Assembly: GCA_020636315.1 (NCBI GenBank)
Contig: JACJYA010000001.1
Location: forward strand, 682,001 to 746,000
DNA from: Lewinellaceae bacterium
GTDB lineage: Bacteria; Bacteroidota; Bacteroidia; Chitinophagales; Saprospiraceae
Direction: 5' to 3'
Length of the DNA: 64,000 bases
In this document: piece after piece, positions 32,587 through 41,795 of the stretch
Layout of the letters: each line of letters begins with the position of its first letter
Position numbering within the stretch: the first letter of the stretch is position 1
The notes under the pieces: generated by a model
What the model saw: the letters and a program-made list of their open reading frames with translations, nothing else
What the model was told of the DNA's origin: nothing
Databases searched by the model: none
Translations under genes and position numbers: made by a program

Positions 32587-35500
32587 TCAATTCAACCGGA
32601 CAAGCCACCCGATTAAGATCAGGCCCGCTACCGATGCAATAATCCATAACGGCGGGATACCAGATGGCGACCCGACATCCTCTTCTGTCCCGTAGAACGC
32701 ATAACCCGCCCAGAAGTGAGGGTGCGCCAGTTCGGGCCTGGCAGCCAGCCCGTCCAGATATTTTCGTCGGGCTTCCTGTAATGCGCCGGGGCCATTGCCG
32801 GTAGATTTGTATCCGCTGAGAAAAAACTGTAGCAGGTCTGCAGATGGTTGTCCGGTCGCAGGCCACCGGTGAAACAAGGCCGACCGGCTGCCACTGTAAT
32901 GCAATGCTTCTGCAAGATGCTGCCAGTTGGAGCTTTCGGGTGAACGAGGGGAAGAAGAGGCCAGAATCGACAAGGATACCGGTTTGTCAATGCCATATAC
33001 CTCTCTCAGGTACAGGCGGTTGTCATAAAGGCTGTCCGGCTTATCCGCAAAGGAAAGAAAAGTGTCCTCCCGGGAAGCGCCTACCTGAGTAGGCAGGGCC
33101 AGAAGCAATACTTCCGGCCCAGGGAGTTCCCGAAAAACAGCCTCCCTGGCCATCGGGCCTTCCCACAGGCGCCCGTCCTGGCGGCCTGCCCAGTTCCGGG
33201 CCGGGCCCAGAAAATAGCCCAATTCAGGCTGCTTATCAGGATAGGGCCCCTTGTTTTCCTTCAAAACGACCGGGTTGCCGGCCGTAGCCTGGACAAAAGC
33301 TTCGAACGGAGATTGCCATGAAGCAGAAGGTGCATCATCCAGTGCCTGTAATAAGGCCGTGGCAGAAGTGTGATAATATATACTATGGCTTAACCCCAGG
33401 TAAGGAAGGGTAGTAAAATCACTTCCTTTACCCACCGACGGCAGCAACGCTTCAAAAGGCAACCACTGGATCAGGCCATGCGGCAGCAGTAGTAGCCGCC
33501 CTCCTTCCTGCGGCGACAGGCCCGGCAAAAGCTTTTGGTACAGCAAGGTGGCCAGCCCGGTTATCTGCCGGAAGGTTGGCCCGGAGGCGAATTCCCCGCT
33601 CCCGGGGCCTTCATAAACCATCTGAATAAATTCGAGAAGGCTGGAATGGAATTCTTCATCCAAAGGCCATCGAAACAATTGAAACTCTTCTCCGGTAAAA
33701 TGGAACACGTAGAGGTTCTCTTCATCCATATAATAGGAGTACAGGACAGCCGGCCTTGCACGCAGGGCCATTTTCAATTCTTCCAGGCTGACGGTTTCTC
33801 CGCCGAACCTGAGGCGGTAACAGGCGGGAGCTTCCTCTTTCAGTTTGTCCAGTATCGCTTCATATTCCGTTCTCTCTTTCTCTATTTTACTGGTTAGGGA
33901 ATCTATAGGGCCTTCATAAAACCGGCTGTTTTTCAGTTCCCGGTACAAGGATTGAGCCTCCATTCTGCATTCACTTTCCTTTTCCTGCAAAGACGCCGGG
34001 ACACGGGCAAAGCTTATGGGAGGCAGCATCAGCAACGGCAGCTGTTGGCTGAATTGTTTGCTGCGTTCCGAAAAGTAGAAAGCTTCCTCCAGATAAGCTC
34101 CCTCCTGATTTTGCTCATAAATGCTATAGCAGGCAGCGATCGCTTTATTATAAAGCTGAAGACAGGCTTCCGACAGAAAAACGGCCTGCCCGGAAGGCAA
34201 CGGAGAACGAACAAGGCCTGAGAGGGTTTTGTCGCAGGTTCTGAAAGAATTCAATGCAGCTTCCAGGTTGTATAAGGTATTTCGATCCTGGCCGGCCAGT
34301 TCGCAGTGAATGCTGCCCATAGCGAGCATCGCTTTGAAGTGGAGGAACACAGTAGTCGGTTGATGAGTGTGTTCCCACTCGCTGGCCAGTTGTTTATACA
34401 ATTCTATGGCCTGCTCGTATTCACCTTTCTGTCGGTAAGCGGCAGCGAGGCTAAAGGTGGCTTCCTGTGCCAGCCAGAAAGGAGTTTCGGGGTGGTTGAG
34501 CACTCTGGCGAGTTGCTCTGCCCCCTCCTCTGTCTGGCCGTTTTCGATGAGTAGCCGCCCCTGTTGAGCGCGGGCATTGAGCAGGGCATAAGGGCCCTCC
34601 TGCCGTTCCGCCCATTTCATGAACATACGGGCTGCCTCCAGGGCAGCCTTCCTGTTCCCGGAGCGCCTTAGCGCCTCGCTCCATTCCAGATAATTGGCGG
34701 CAGAAACCCCTTTTTTTGAAGAAAGAGCATGCTGAAAGCTACTGGCAGCTTCCTCATATTGCCCCAATTCCATCAGGATAGCCCCCAGCAATTGGTAATA
34801 TCCAGAGAATCTCTGTTGGTTCTTGCCGGGATCAAAGGCCAGGGCCTGGATTGCCTTCCTTGCATAATCTGCAGCGGCGCCTATTTCACCTCTGTCAAAT
34901 AACTGAATGGCCAGTTCATGGAATGCCTCTGCTACCAGGCCGCCCCGTTCATCCGGATTTTGCTGGAAAATATAGGCTGCTTCCCGGTATTGCCTGCCGG
35001 ACAGGCCCTTTTCTCCAAGCAGACGGTTAACCCGGGCCATTGCCGCCAGTGCCGAAGCCGCCTCCGGATGATTCTTTCCGAGATGGTTCCTGATGATGTT
35101 GTATGCGGTTTGGAAATGAGTCAACGCCTGCCGGTAATTGCCGTTTGACAGCTCCAGGCTGGCCAGGTTGGTGTAGGAAATGGCAACATCCGGGTGCTGG
35201 GAACCGAGCAACGTTTTGCGCAGGCTCATAGCGCGTTCGTAAAAGTGGGCAGCCTGCTCGTAATCGCCCGCGGCACTCCAGGCTTTCGCCATCCAGTCAT
35301 AAGAGCCCGCCAGCTTAATATGCTCCGTGCCATAGATGCTTTCCCGAATCATCAGGCCCATTTTGTGAACCTCGATGGCCTTCTCGTGGCGATTGGCGCG
35401 ACTGTAAACTTCCGCCAGGCGGTGAGCCGCCTTGGCCGCCTCATCATTGTCGCGCCCCAGGCGCTGTATGCTTTCCCAAAGGGCCTTCTTGGCCGTCCGT

Positions 35501-35763
35501 TTGGCTTCATCCAGCTTTCCGCTGCTCAGGTAAGCATTGGTAGCCTGGTTGAGGCAGGAGAAGTAATGTTCCCATTCTTCGGCCTCTTTATAGACAGATG
35601 CCGCCATTTCCAGCTCCCGGATAGCGCCTTCCAGGTCGCCGTTCAGCAGTTGCGCAGCAGCCCGGTTTTGATATTGTGCTGCCTCCTGTAACCGGGAAGG
35701 CTGACACCAGAGTGTTGTGCAAAAACAAGTAAGCAGGAGGGTGCAGGAAAAGTTTTTTCTCAT
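32587..35763 (-). CDS. Large TPR-CHAT protein with probable loss of protease dyad
   Basis: From ATG 35763 (a TTG lies two codons before) the protein has 1058 residues: signal peptide (to ~23), eleven or more TPR units (~25-540) including IRELEMAASVYKEAE and KNHPEAASALAAMARVNRLLGEKG, a middle domain, a CHAT-like caspase-fold region (~660-1030) with LLLLPHGLIQWLPFEAL and AHPHFWAGYAFYG, and a final membrane span (PPLWIIASVAGLILIGWLV). The catalytic His of the usual 'LHLATHG' is replaced (LALPTQVG, Gln893), and the Cys of 'LSACETG' by Ser (ILASSSP, ~937). It is thus probably a non-proteolytic scaffold or sensor. Periplasmic TPR and anchored C-terminus suggest envelope function. Confidence 0.85.
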   Translation of the reverse strand: MRKNFSCTLLLTCFCTTLWCQPSRLQEAAQYQNRAAAQLLNGDLEGAIRELEMAASVYKEAEEWEHYFSCLNQATNAYLSSGKLDEAKRTAKKALWESIQRLGRDNDEAAKAAHRLAEVYSRANRHEKAIEVHKMGLMIRESIYGTEHIKLAGSYDWMAKAWSAAGDYEQAAHFYERAMSLRKTLLGSQHPDVAISYTNLASLELSNGNYRQALTHFQTAYNIIRNHLGKNHPEAASALAAMARVNRLLGEKGLSGRQYREAAYIFQQNPDERGGLVAEAFHELAIQLFDRGEIGAAADYARKAIQALAFDPGKNQQRFSGYYQLLGAILMELGQYEEAASSFQHALSSKKGVSAANYLEWSEALRRSGNRKAALEAARMFMKWAERQEGPYALLNARAQQGRLLIENGQTEEGAEQLARVLNHPETPFWLAQEATFSLAAAYRQKGEYEQAIELYKQLASEWEHTHQPTTVFLHFKAMLAMGSIHCELAGQDRNTLYNLEAALNSFRTCDKTLSGLVRSPLPSGQAVFLSEACLQLYNKAIAACYSIYEQNQEGAYLEEAFYFSERSKQFSQQLPLLMLPPISFARVPASLQEKESECRMEAQSLYRELKNSRFYEGPIDSLTSKIEKERTEYEAILDKLKEEAPACYRLRFGGETVSLEELKMALRARPAVLYSYYMDEENLYVFHFTGEEFQLFRWPLDEEFHSSLLEFIQMVYEGPGSGEFASGPTFRQITGLATLLYQKLLPGLSPQEGGRLLLLPHGLIQWLPFEALLPSVGKGSDFTTLPYLGLSHSIYYHTSATALLQALDDAPSASWQSPFEAFVQATAGNPVVLKENKGPYPDKQPELGYFLGPARNWAGRQDGRLWEGPMAREAVFRELPGPEVLLLALPTQVGASREDTFLSFADKPDSLYDNRLYLREVYGIDKPVSLSILASSSPRSPESSNWQHLAEALHYSGSRSALFHRWPATGQPSADLLQFFLSGYKSTGNGPGALQEARRKYLDGLAARPELAHPHFWAGYAFYGTEEDVGSPSGIPPLWIIASVAGLILIGWLVRLN

Positions 35764-35908
35764 AGTCAATGCTTGCTGTTTTCAGTTCATGGGACTGAAA
35801 TTAGCATGGCACACAAAAGCGGCCCGGATAAAGTTACACTTTTTAAACGGGAGTCAAAACGCTTTGAGGTGGCAGTTATCCAGGCTGCCTTTCGGTGAAC
35901 CGGACTGT

Positions 35909-36151
35909 TTACCCCCCGCTTACCGGCGGAATGATGACCACCTCGTCTCCGGGTTGTATGGCCTGGTTGTCTTCCACGTATTCGGTATTGAGCGCAATAG
36001 CAAAAGAGGCCAGTTTTTCAAAGGCGGGATATTCCCGGCACAGGTGGGTTTTCAATTGTCCAACAGTCGGCGGCCCCTCCAATTCTATAAGGATATTGGT
36101 GGCTCCCAGGATATCTTTAGCGATGCCGAATGCGAGTATTTTTATTTTCAT
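35909..36151 (-). CDS. moaD: MoaD/ThiS-type sulfur carrier
   Basis: Starting at ATG 36151 (MKIKILAFGIAKDILG) the 80-residue protein is a ubiquitin-like fold ending in Pro-Pro-Val-Ser-Gly-Gly, with the C-terminal Gly-Gly needed for thiocarboxylate formation. The internal F-A-I-A-L-N-T-E-Y-V motif matches MoaD. MoaD is the small subunit of molybdopterin synthase. A frame extending to 36235 adds 28 atypical residues. No other moa genes are nearby; an orphan modA is 14 kb away. Confidence 0.82.
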   Translation of the reverse strand: MKIKILAFGIAKDILGATNILIELEGPPTVGQLKTHLCREYPAFEKLASFAIALNTEYVEDNQAIQPGDEVVIIPPVSGG

Positions 36152-36642
36152 TTCGTAGCTCCAGTTGGTAAGTTTATTAACCAACAACAGCCGGAAATAC
36201 GGAAAAGTTATCCCTGTCCAGTATGGCTTTAACAAAACCTTAACAAAATTTTAACACCCTTTCACCCTCCATTCCGTCTCAAACAATAAACCGATATAAA
36301 TTCGGTATGCTGGCCGGCAGGAAACAATAAAATTTCCCAGAGCCACCAGCAGTTATCATTCCATTTACGGCTTTTTCAGCAACCCGAACTTTTTATAGCC
36401 TCTAAATGGTAACAATGTTTCCTGAGAATCGTATAAACGGATAGTACTGTTGAAAATCATTGACTTTTTTGGCAAAAGGGTATAGCTTTGCCTTCTAGTT
36501 GAACCATGTACAAAACACAACTGGCTGAAAGTCAGCCAAAGAGAAAAAGAGAGATTTAAAACAGCCCTAGTAGTACTGCATTACTCTAAGGGCGGGGTGC
36601 GTTGCCTTGCTCCATTTAGTGAAATGCAAAACATTTTATGCG
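36152..36642. other. Divergent promoter region
   Basis: Includes a strong promoter at 36460-36490 and a leader of about 145 nt for the first lytic transglycosylase. In the leader TGGCTGA/TCAGCCA (36521-36539) forms a small hairpin. No further gene is seen. Confidence 0.5.
36460..36490 (+). promoter_or_regulatory. Strong Bacteroidota promoter of the first MltD-like gene
   Basis: TTG (36460-36462) and TAGCTTTG (36483-36490), 20 bases apart, match the consensus exactly. Transcription would start near 36498, leaving a leader of about 145 nt. Confidence 0.7.
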
Positions 36643-37788
36643 ATGAAAATCCCATGGACAATTGTTGCCATGCTGGCAGCCAGCTGCCTGTTTGCAACAA
36701 ACAAAAAAGCGGCGTTTCCCCTCGACGCCAGCGCCAGCTTAGAATACAGCTGGCCCGCTGAAATGGACGGGGATATCAAAGATCGTCTGGCACAACTTAA
36801 GATTCCTTTCGAAGCCAGATACGACAATCAGATAAGAGATATTATTAAGGATTATGTGACGAGTGGCCTCCATGACACGGAGAGCATGCTCGGGCGCACC
36901 TCTTTCTATTTTCCGATCTTTGAACATTACTTGAGCCTTTACGGCTTACCGAAAGAACTGAAGTACCTGCCGATCGTAGAGACTTCGCTGCAGCCTGTAG
37001 CCCGCTCAGGGGCAGGCGCTGCCGGCCTGTGGCAGTTTATCCCTGCCACAGCGCGCGAGTACCGCCTGCGGATGAACGATTACGTCGATGAACGCTTCGA
37101 CCCTTATCGTTCGACAGAGGCTGCCGTGAAAATGCTCTCTGCACTGCACAAGCAATTTAACGACTGGAGCCTGGTGCTGGCCGCCTACAACTGCGGCCCG
37201 GGCCGGGTGAGAAGCGCCATCCGCGCCGCCGGCTGCTACAATTTCTGGGAACTGCGCACCTTTTTGCCGCAGGAAACTCAGGATTATGTACCGCGGTTTA
37301 TCGCGGCGGCTTACGTGGCCAATTTCTACAACCACCACGGACTGCAACCCCGCTTCCCGGTGAATACCGCCGAACAGGGCCGGGCCATCAAGATCTATGG
37401 GGGCATGACCTTCGGAGACATTTCCTATGTCACCGGCGTAGATGAACAAACGATCCACAGGTTCAACCCCAGCTACAAGAGAAGCATCATTCCGGAGAGT
37501 CAGCGCGGCAACTTCCTGCTGCTGCCTTCCAGTGCCATGAGTAAACTTCGGGACCACCTGCTCGCACTCAAGGCCAGTGAATACATCGATCCGGCATTGC
37601 TATACCCTAACTTCCACAAGTCCACCTATGTGGTCAAACCGGGAGAAGACCTCTACGGCCTCGCCCGGAAATTCAACTGCACAGCCGATGAGATCATGCG
37701 GTGGAATGCACTGCCAACTCCGGAGATCTTCGTCAACCAGGAATTGCTTCTCTTCCTTCCGGGACAGAGGTATGTAGCCAAGCCCTAA
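36643..37788 (+). CDS. MltD-like membrane-bound lytic transglycosylase with LysM domains
   Basis: From ATG 36643 (MKIPWTIVAMLAASCLFA) the protein has 381 residues: signal peptide, SLT domain (~85-245) with catalytic Glu113 in Y-L-P-I-V-E-T, G-L-W-Q-F-I, and A-A-Y-N-C-G-P-G-R-V, then two LysM-like modules (~275-325 and ~330-378, the second with YVVKPGEDLYGLARKFN). MltD-type enzymes cut peptidoglycan to form 1,6-anhydro-muropeptides during wall expansion or septation. The next gene is a paralogue. The frame's upstream extension (to 36607) lacks signal-peptide character. Confidence 0.9.
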   Translation: MKIPWTIVAMLAASCLFATNKKAAFPLDASASLEYSWPAEMDGDIKDRLAQLKIPFEARYDNQIRDIIKDYVTSGLHDTESMLGRTSFYFPIFEHYLSLYGLPKELKYLPIVETSLQPVARSGAGAAGLWQFIPATAREYRLRMNDYVDERFDPYRSTEAAVKMLSALHKQFNDWSLVLAAYNCGPGRVRSAIRAAGCYNFWELRTFLPQETQDYVPRFIAAAYVANFYNHHGLQPRFPVNTAEQGRAIKIYGGMTFGDISYVTGVDEQTIHRFNPSYKRSIIPESQRGNFLLLPSSAMSKLRDHLLALKASEYIDPALLYPNFHKSTYVVKPGEDLYGLARKFNCTADEIMRWNALPTPEIFVNQELLLFLPGQRYVAKP

Positions 37789-38150
37789 CTATACCGCGGG
37801 GCGCCAACCTGGTGAACTACATGAATTTGGTTGCTGAAATTTATATACTAATGTTATCCTGAATTCCGGACTTCTGCCTCAGGGCACGGAATCCAGGGTA
37901 GCATTTTTTGTACGATACATTTTTATTTCCTTAATAGGTGGTGCGTATTAACATTGTTATGCGCGTAAAGACAGTATTTTATGTATCTGAATTATTAGCA
38001 GGTATATACTCCTCCTCCCTGCCTCTCCAAAAAATACCCTGAAAAGGTTAACAAAACACAACGGGCCTCGTAAAATATAAACAGCAGCAGAAAAGAGAAT
38101 CGGACTGGTAAAACTGCTGCTGAACTAAACCTCAGCAAAATAGTCACACT
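37789..38150. other. Intergenic region between tandem lytic transglycosylases
   Basis: About 360 bases. CAGCAGCAG (38082-38090) and CTGCTGCTG (38114-38122) form a hairpin about 30 bases upstream of the second gene. No other feature is seen. Confidence 0.5.
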
Positions 38151-39185
38151 ATGAGAGCCCTGGCCCTAGCCCTGACCCTGCTATCGCTGCCTGCATTATC
38201 GGCAGCACATGAAAACCCACAAAGGCAATTGAAACAAGAAGCGGCTTCCTGGCCTGAGCAATTATCTTACGACATTCCCTTGCGATTGTTGCAGATTCCC
38301 GTTTCTTTTCCGGTTGAATATACTGCCGAAGTGCGGCGGCAGATCACCGATTATCTGCAATTGGGCCGCCGGGAAACGGAGAAAATGCTGGCCCGCACCA
38401 GCCTCTACTTTCCGATCATTGAACATTACCTTCAAGAATTTAACCTTCCCGATGAGCTGAAATACATACCGCTGCTGGAATCCCGGCTTATCCCCACTGC
38501 CGAATCCCCGGTTGGGGCCCTTGGCCTATGGCAGTTCATGCCGGCCACTGCCGGCCATTATCAGCTGCAGATCGACGAATACGTCGATGAACGAATGAAC
38601 CCCTATCAGGCGACCGAAGCCGCGCTTAGGATGCTGGCCGGCCTGCACCGGGATTTCGGCGACTGGTCTCTTGCGCTGGCTGCTTATAATTGTGGCCCCG
38701 GAAGGGTACGCTCCGCTATCCGCCAAACCGGTTGCCATAATTTCTGGGACATCGAACACCTGCTGCCACGACAAACTCAACGCTATCTGCCGGCATTGAT
38801 CGCTACCATTTACGTTGCCAATTATTTCCGCCTCCATGGCTTAAGCCCTGACCCCAAAAAATTGCATCAGCCGTTTCAGGTTTTTAAAGTGCAACATAGT
38901 CTCAACCTCGCCGATATTGCCCGCCATTGCAAAGTAACGCGCAGGCAACTTCACCGCCTCAATCCCGGTTTCCTGCAGGACTTCATCCCTCATTCCGGCC
39001 GGGGGCGCTACCTCATCCTCCCCGAAAAAGCCCTGCCGGATTTTCAGAAATACATCATCAAAGAGAGCAGGAAATCCAAAGAGAGTTTTGCCATTGCAGT
39101 CCTGAATTCTCATCACTATCAGCCGGCCGCAAAAGGCGCCCGCGACAGAGTGAAAAAAGGCATCCGCCCGAAAGCAGATATCTGA
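38151..39185 (+). CDS. MltD-like lytic transglycosylase (tandem paralogue)
   Basis: The 344-residue protein is closely related to its upstream neighbour across the SLT domain: catalytic Glu110 (Y-I-P-L-L-E-S), G-L-W-Q-F-M, D-E-Y-V-D-E-R-M-N-P-Y and A-A-Y-N-C-G-P-G-R-V-R-S-A-I. The C-terminal half has a single weak LysM-like region (FKVQHSLNLADIARHCKVTRRQL) and lacks the second module, ending in a basic tail. A signal peptide (ALALTLLSLPALSAA) is present. It is a duplication that may have a different wall-binding mode or substrate preference. Lgt follows after ~160 bases. Confidence 0.88.
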   Translation: MRALALALTLLSLPALSAAHENPQRQLKQEAASWPEQLSYDIPLRLLQIPVSFPVEYTAEVRRQITDYLQLGRRETEKMLARTSLYFPIIEHYLQEFNLPDELKYIPLLESRLIPTAESPVGALGLWQFMPATAGHYQLQIDEYVDERMNPYQATEAALRMLAGLHRDFGDWSLALAAYNCGPGRVRSAIRQTGCHNFWDIEHLLPRQTQRYLPALIATIYVANYFRLHGLSPDPKKLHQPFQVFKVQHSLNLADIARHCKVTRRQLHRLNPGFLQDFIPHSGRGRYLILPEKALPDFQKYIIKESRKSKESFAIAVLNSHHYQPAAKGARDRVKKGIRPKADI

Positions 39186-39342
39186 AGGCAGGCAGCCTGC
39201 TCCGCCAGCATTCTGGGATAAAAAGGAGAAAAAGTCTCTTTTCGGGACAGGGATTACCGGAAACAATGCCTAATATTGGGGCATTCCATCTGCCCCGGCA
39301 CCGGCCGGCCTGAGATGGAAACAAGCCGGAAAATCCTGAACT

Positions 39343-40185
39343 ATGGAAATCCTACTCGCCTACATCACCTGGGATGTTTCTCCCGAGATCGTTAAGATCG
39401 GCCCCCTGACCTTGCGCTGGTATGGCCTGCTGTTTGCCCTGGGCTTTCTCCTGGGGCTGTACATCGTCCGAGCCATGTTCCGGGCGGAGAACGAACCCGA
39501 AGAATGGCTGGACAAGATCTTCATTTACATGGTCGTTGGGGCCGTTGTCGGCGCCCGCCTGGGGCATGTATTTTTCTACGACTGGGATTATTACTCAAAG
39601 CATCTCTCCGAGATCCCCGCCGTGTGGAGAGGCGGCCTGGCCAGCCACGGCGGCGCCATCGGCATCATCATCGCCCTTTGGATCTTTTCGGCGCGCACCG
39701 CCAAACGCTCCGTCCTTTGGATACTGGACCGGGTGGTAGTGCCCACCGCCCTGGCCGGCTGCTTCATCCGCCTGGGCAACCTGATGAACTCCGAGATCGT
39801 GGGTACGCCCTCCGATGCGCCCTGGGCTTTTCTTTTCGTCCGTGCCTACCCTCCCGATCTGGCCGATGAGCCGCGCCATCCGGTTCAGCTGTACGAATCC
39901 ATCAGTTACCTGCTCACATTCTTCCTGTTGTATTGGGCCTACTGGAAAACTCCCGCCAAAGAAAAACTGGGCCGGATGTTCGGCCTGTTCCTGGTTCTGG
40001 TGCTGGGCGTCATCCGCTTCAGCCTAGAATTCTTCAAGACCAGCCAGGGCGGGTTTGAAACGGCGTTTGGAGGCACGCTCAGTACGGGGCAGTTGCTGAG
40101 TATTCCGTTCTTTCTGGTGGGGTTGTATTTTATTTTCCGGCCGGGGAAGGTGGTGAAAAAAAACAGCCGAAAAGCATCAAAATAA
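39343..40185 (+). CDS. lgt: Prolipoprotein diacylglyceryl transferase
   Basis: The 280-residue integral membrane protein has seven hydrophobic segments and Lgt hallmarks: LTLRWYGLLFALGFLLG, GAVVGARLGHVFFYDW, G-L-A-S-H-G-G-A-I-G, R-L-G-N-L-M-N-S-E-I-V-G and R-H-P-V-Q-L-Y-E-S. The essential Arg of 'RLGN..N.E' and the Tyr/Glu of the late motif are in place. It moves diacylglycerol from phosphatidylglycerol to the lipobox Cys, the first step for the many lipoproteins in this window. It ends 20 bases from the converging glucosaminidase gene. Confidence 0.94.
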   Translation: MEILLAYITWDVSPEIVKIGPLTLRWYGLLFALGFLLGLYIVRAMFRAENEPEEWLDKIFIYMVVGAVVGARLGHVFFYDWDYYSKHLSEIPAVWRGGLASHGGAIGIIIALWIFSARTAKRSVLWILDRVVVPTALAGCFIRLGNLMNSEIVGTPSDAPWAFLFVRAYPPDLADEPRHPVQLYESISYLLTFFLLYWAYWKTPAKEKLGRMFGLFLVLVLGVIRFSLEFFKTSQGGFETAFGGTLSTGQLLSIPFFLVGLYFIFRPGKVVKKNSRKASK

Positions 40186-40205
40186 ACTGGCTGCCTGTCT
40201 GGAAC

Positions 40206-41222
40206 TCACTCCTCCATCCCCTTCAGCAACGCCAGGTCCAGGCGCCACAATTCGTACGTATCGATCAGGTACCACAGCTTTTGGTGGTAAGTCCTGCTCG
40301 TAGCGTAGCCCGCCATTTTCAGGCCGGCGGCGCAGGCGGCGTAGTAGGGTACGGTGGTTTGCCCGTCGAAGAACTCCCGGGGCGCTATGCCGGAAGCGGG
40401 TTGAAAAACGTGGGCCGCTTCGGTGATGTCGCAGTCGTTGCCGACGGGAAAGGTTCGCCAGATCCAGCTGTAGCAGCCTTTCTGCCCGGGGGTACAGGGG
40501 CGGGTGAGCAACTGGGTATGGCGGGAGTAGCTGTCGCTGACACTAGGGTAGGTTTCGAAGCGGTCGTAGGAGTGGTCGTCGTGGAAATTATAGACGCCGG
40601 TGGCCGGTTTGATGAAGAGGAAATCCTCATCGCGCAACTCATTGTACTGCCGGGCTTTCACCTTCTGCCGGGCATAGCTGCTCAGGCGGGCCTTGATGCC
40701 AAAGTGGTTGTTGGCCCGGCGGGCCAGCTTAGACTGCCCGGCGCTGGATTCCAGCAGCGCCTGGGCCAGCTTGATACTGGCCGGCACCTTGTATTTGTAC
40801 ATCTCCCGCTGGGCGGCTTCCTTATGGGTTTCAATGTAATCGACGAACTGCCGGGCAGCACGCATCCGGCCCCCGGAAAACCCCGCTTTTTCGAGCTTGG
40901 CAAGGATCTTTTTTCCTTTCCAGGTAGAACGCAGGCCTACCTGGGGGGGCGCCTTGCTTTCCTCCTGGCTGAACAGATCGGGGGATTCATTCAGTTCGTA
41001 AAAACGCCGCAGAGCCTGCTCCGATACTCCTCCCAGAGACCTCAGCCCCACCTTGTAGGCATCACTCAACTCGTAGAGGATGGGAAGTTGCTGCGCTGCC
41101 TCCTCCCATTTGTTCTGATAGAGATACAGGCCCGACAATACCAGCACCAGCGCGAACAGGGCCGTGAAGAAGCCCCGCGCCACTTGTGAAGTCCCCTCGG
41201 TAGTGGATCGGATCAGTCCCAT
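40206..41222 (-). CDS. Membrane-anchored glucosaminidase-domain protein
   Basis: The 338-residue protein has an N-terminal membrane anchor (FFTALFALVLVLSGLYLY), a linker to ~125 and a glucosaminidase domain (~125-330). The catalytic Glu lies in IKLAQALLESSAG, followed by N-N-H-F-G-I-K and 'Y.S..DSY.RH'. Compared with the protein at 31713 an insertion near residue 230 holds two Cys (P-C-T-P-G-Q-K-G-C) that might form a disulphide. It should cleave glycan strands of peptidoglycan. Upstream lies a long region without genes. Confidence 0.85.
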   Translation of the reverse strand: MGLIRSTTEGTSQVARGFFTALFALVLVLSGLYLYQNKWEEAAQQLPILYELSDAYKVGLRSLGGVSEQALRRFYELNESPDLFSQEESKAPPQVGLRSTWKGKKILAKLEKAGFSGGRMRAARQFVDYIETHKEAAQREMYKYKVPASIKLAQALLESSAGQSKLARRANNHFGIKARLSSYARQKVKARQYNELRDEDFLFIKPATGVYNFHDDHSYDRFETYPSVSDSYSRHTQLLTRPCTPGQKGCYSWIWRTFPVGNDCDITEAAHVFQPASGIAPREFFDGQTTVPYYAACAAGLKMAGYATSRTYHQKLWYLIDTYELWRLDLALLKGMEE

Positions 41223-41795
41223 AATTTTTGCACCGGCATTATATGGTTTTCGGACTTTGCCAAATGGACTTTATAGGCCAAAATAGCAAAAGTACGGCAG
41301 CAGGCAGAAATAGCAAATTAAAAAAAAATACATTCGTTTTCGTTAAGGCCGGCAATCTGATTACAAAATAATACTAAAAAGTATTACATTTACCCCGCCC
41401 TGTACCCGGCGTGGTTTATTTTCGTTTTTAAAATAAACCCCATCGGTATAAGTCATAATCTCCTATTAGCCTGGCCCTTTTACTTGGGAAGCGTTCCAGA
41501 TATGTATCCTGCCCGAACGGTTGGCCCGTATCGCGCAGCGCTTCTGAACCCCTCAGATGATATTAATTTTCAAGACGCCCTAGCCGGGGCATGCCCGGCA
41601 ATTTGGCGCCTGGCCGGTTTTCGTATTCCATTTCCGGATTCCCGATGCAGGCGAGTAGCCAATGCCGGACTGTTGAAGAATGATTATTCAGGAAGGAAGC
41701 GGCGGCCTCCATGGCCCGCTTGAGGGCTTGCGGCGCAAGGGGCGGCAAATTCCCCGCTGGCCGCTTCCTGCTGGAAAAGAGCCAATTCCCCTTGT
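41223..41795. other. Intergenic region upstream of the type B operon
   Basis: About 570 bases. AATACT-AAAA-AGTATT (41370-41385) is a perfect palindrome that runs into TACATTTA (41385-41392), close to a -7 box, so it could be an operator-promoter. AGGAAGCGGC near 41693 is inverted at about 41759-41768. Small frames here (41484-41723 and antisense) lack recognisable content. Confidence 0.5.
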
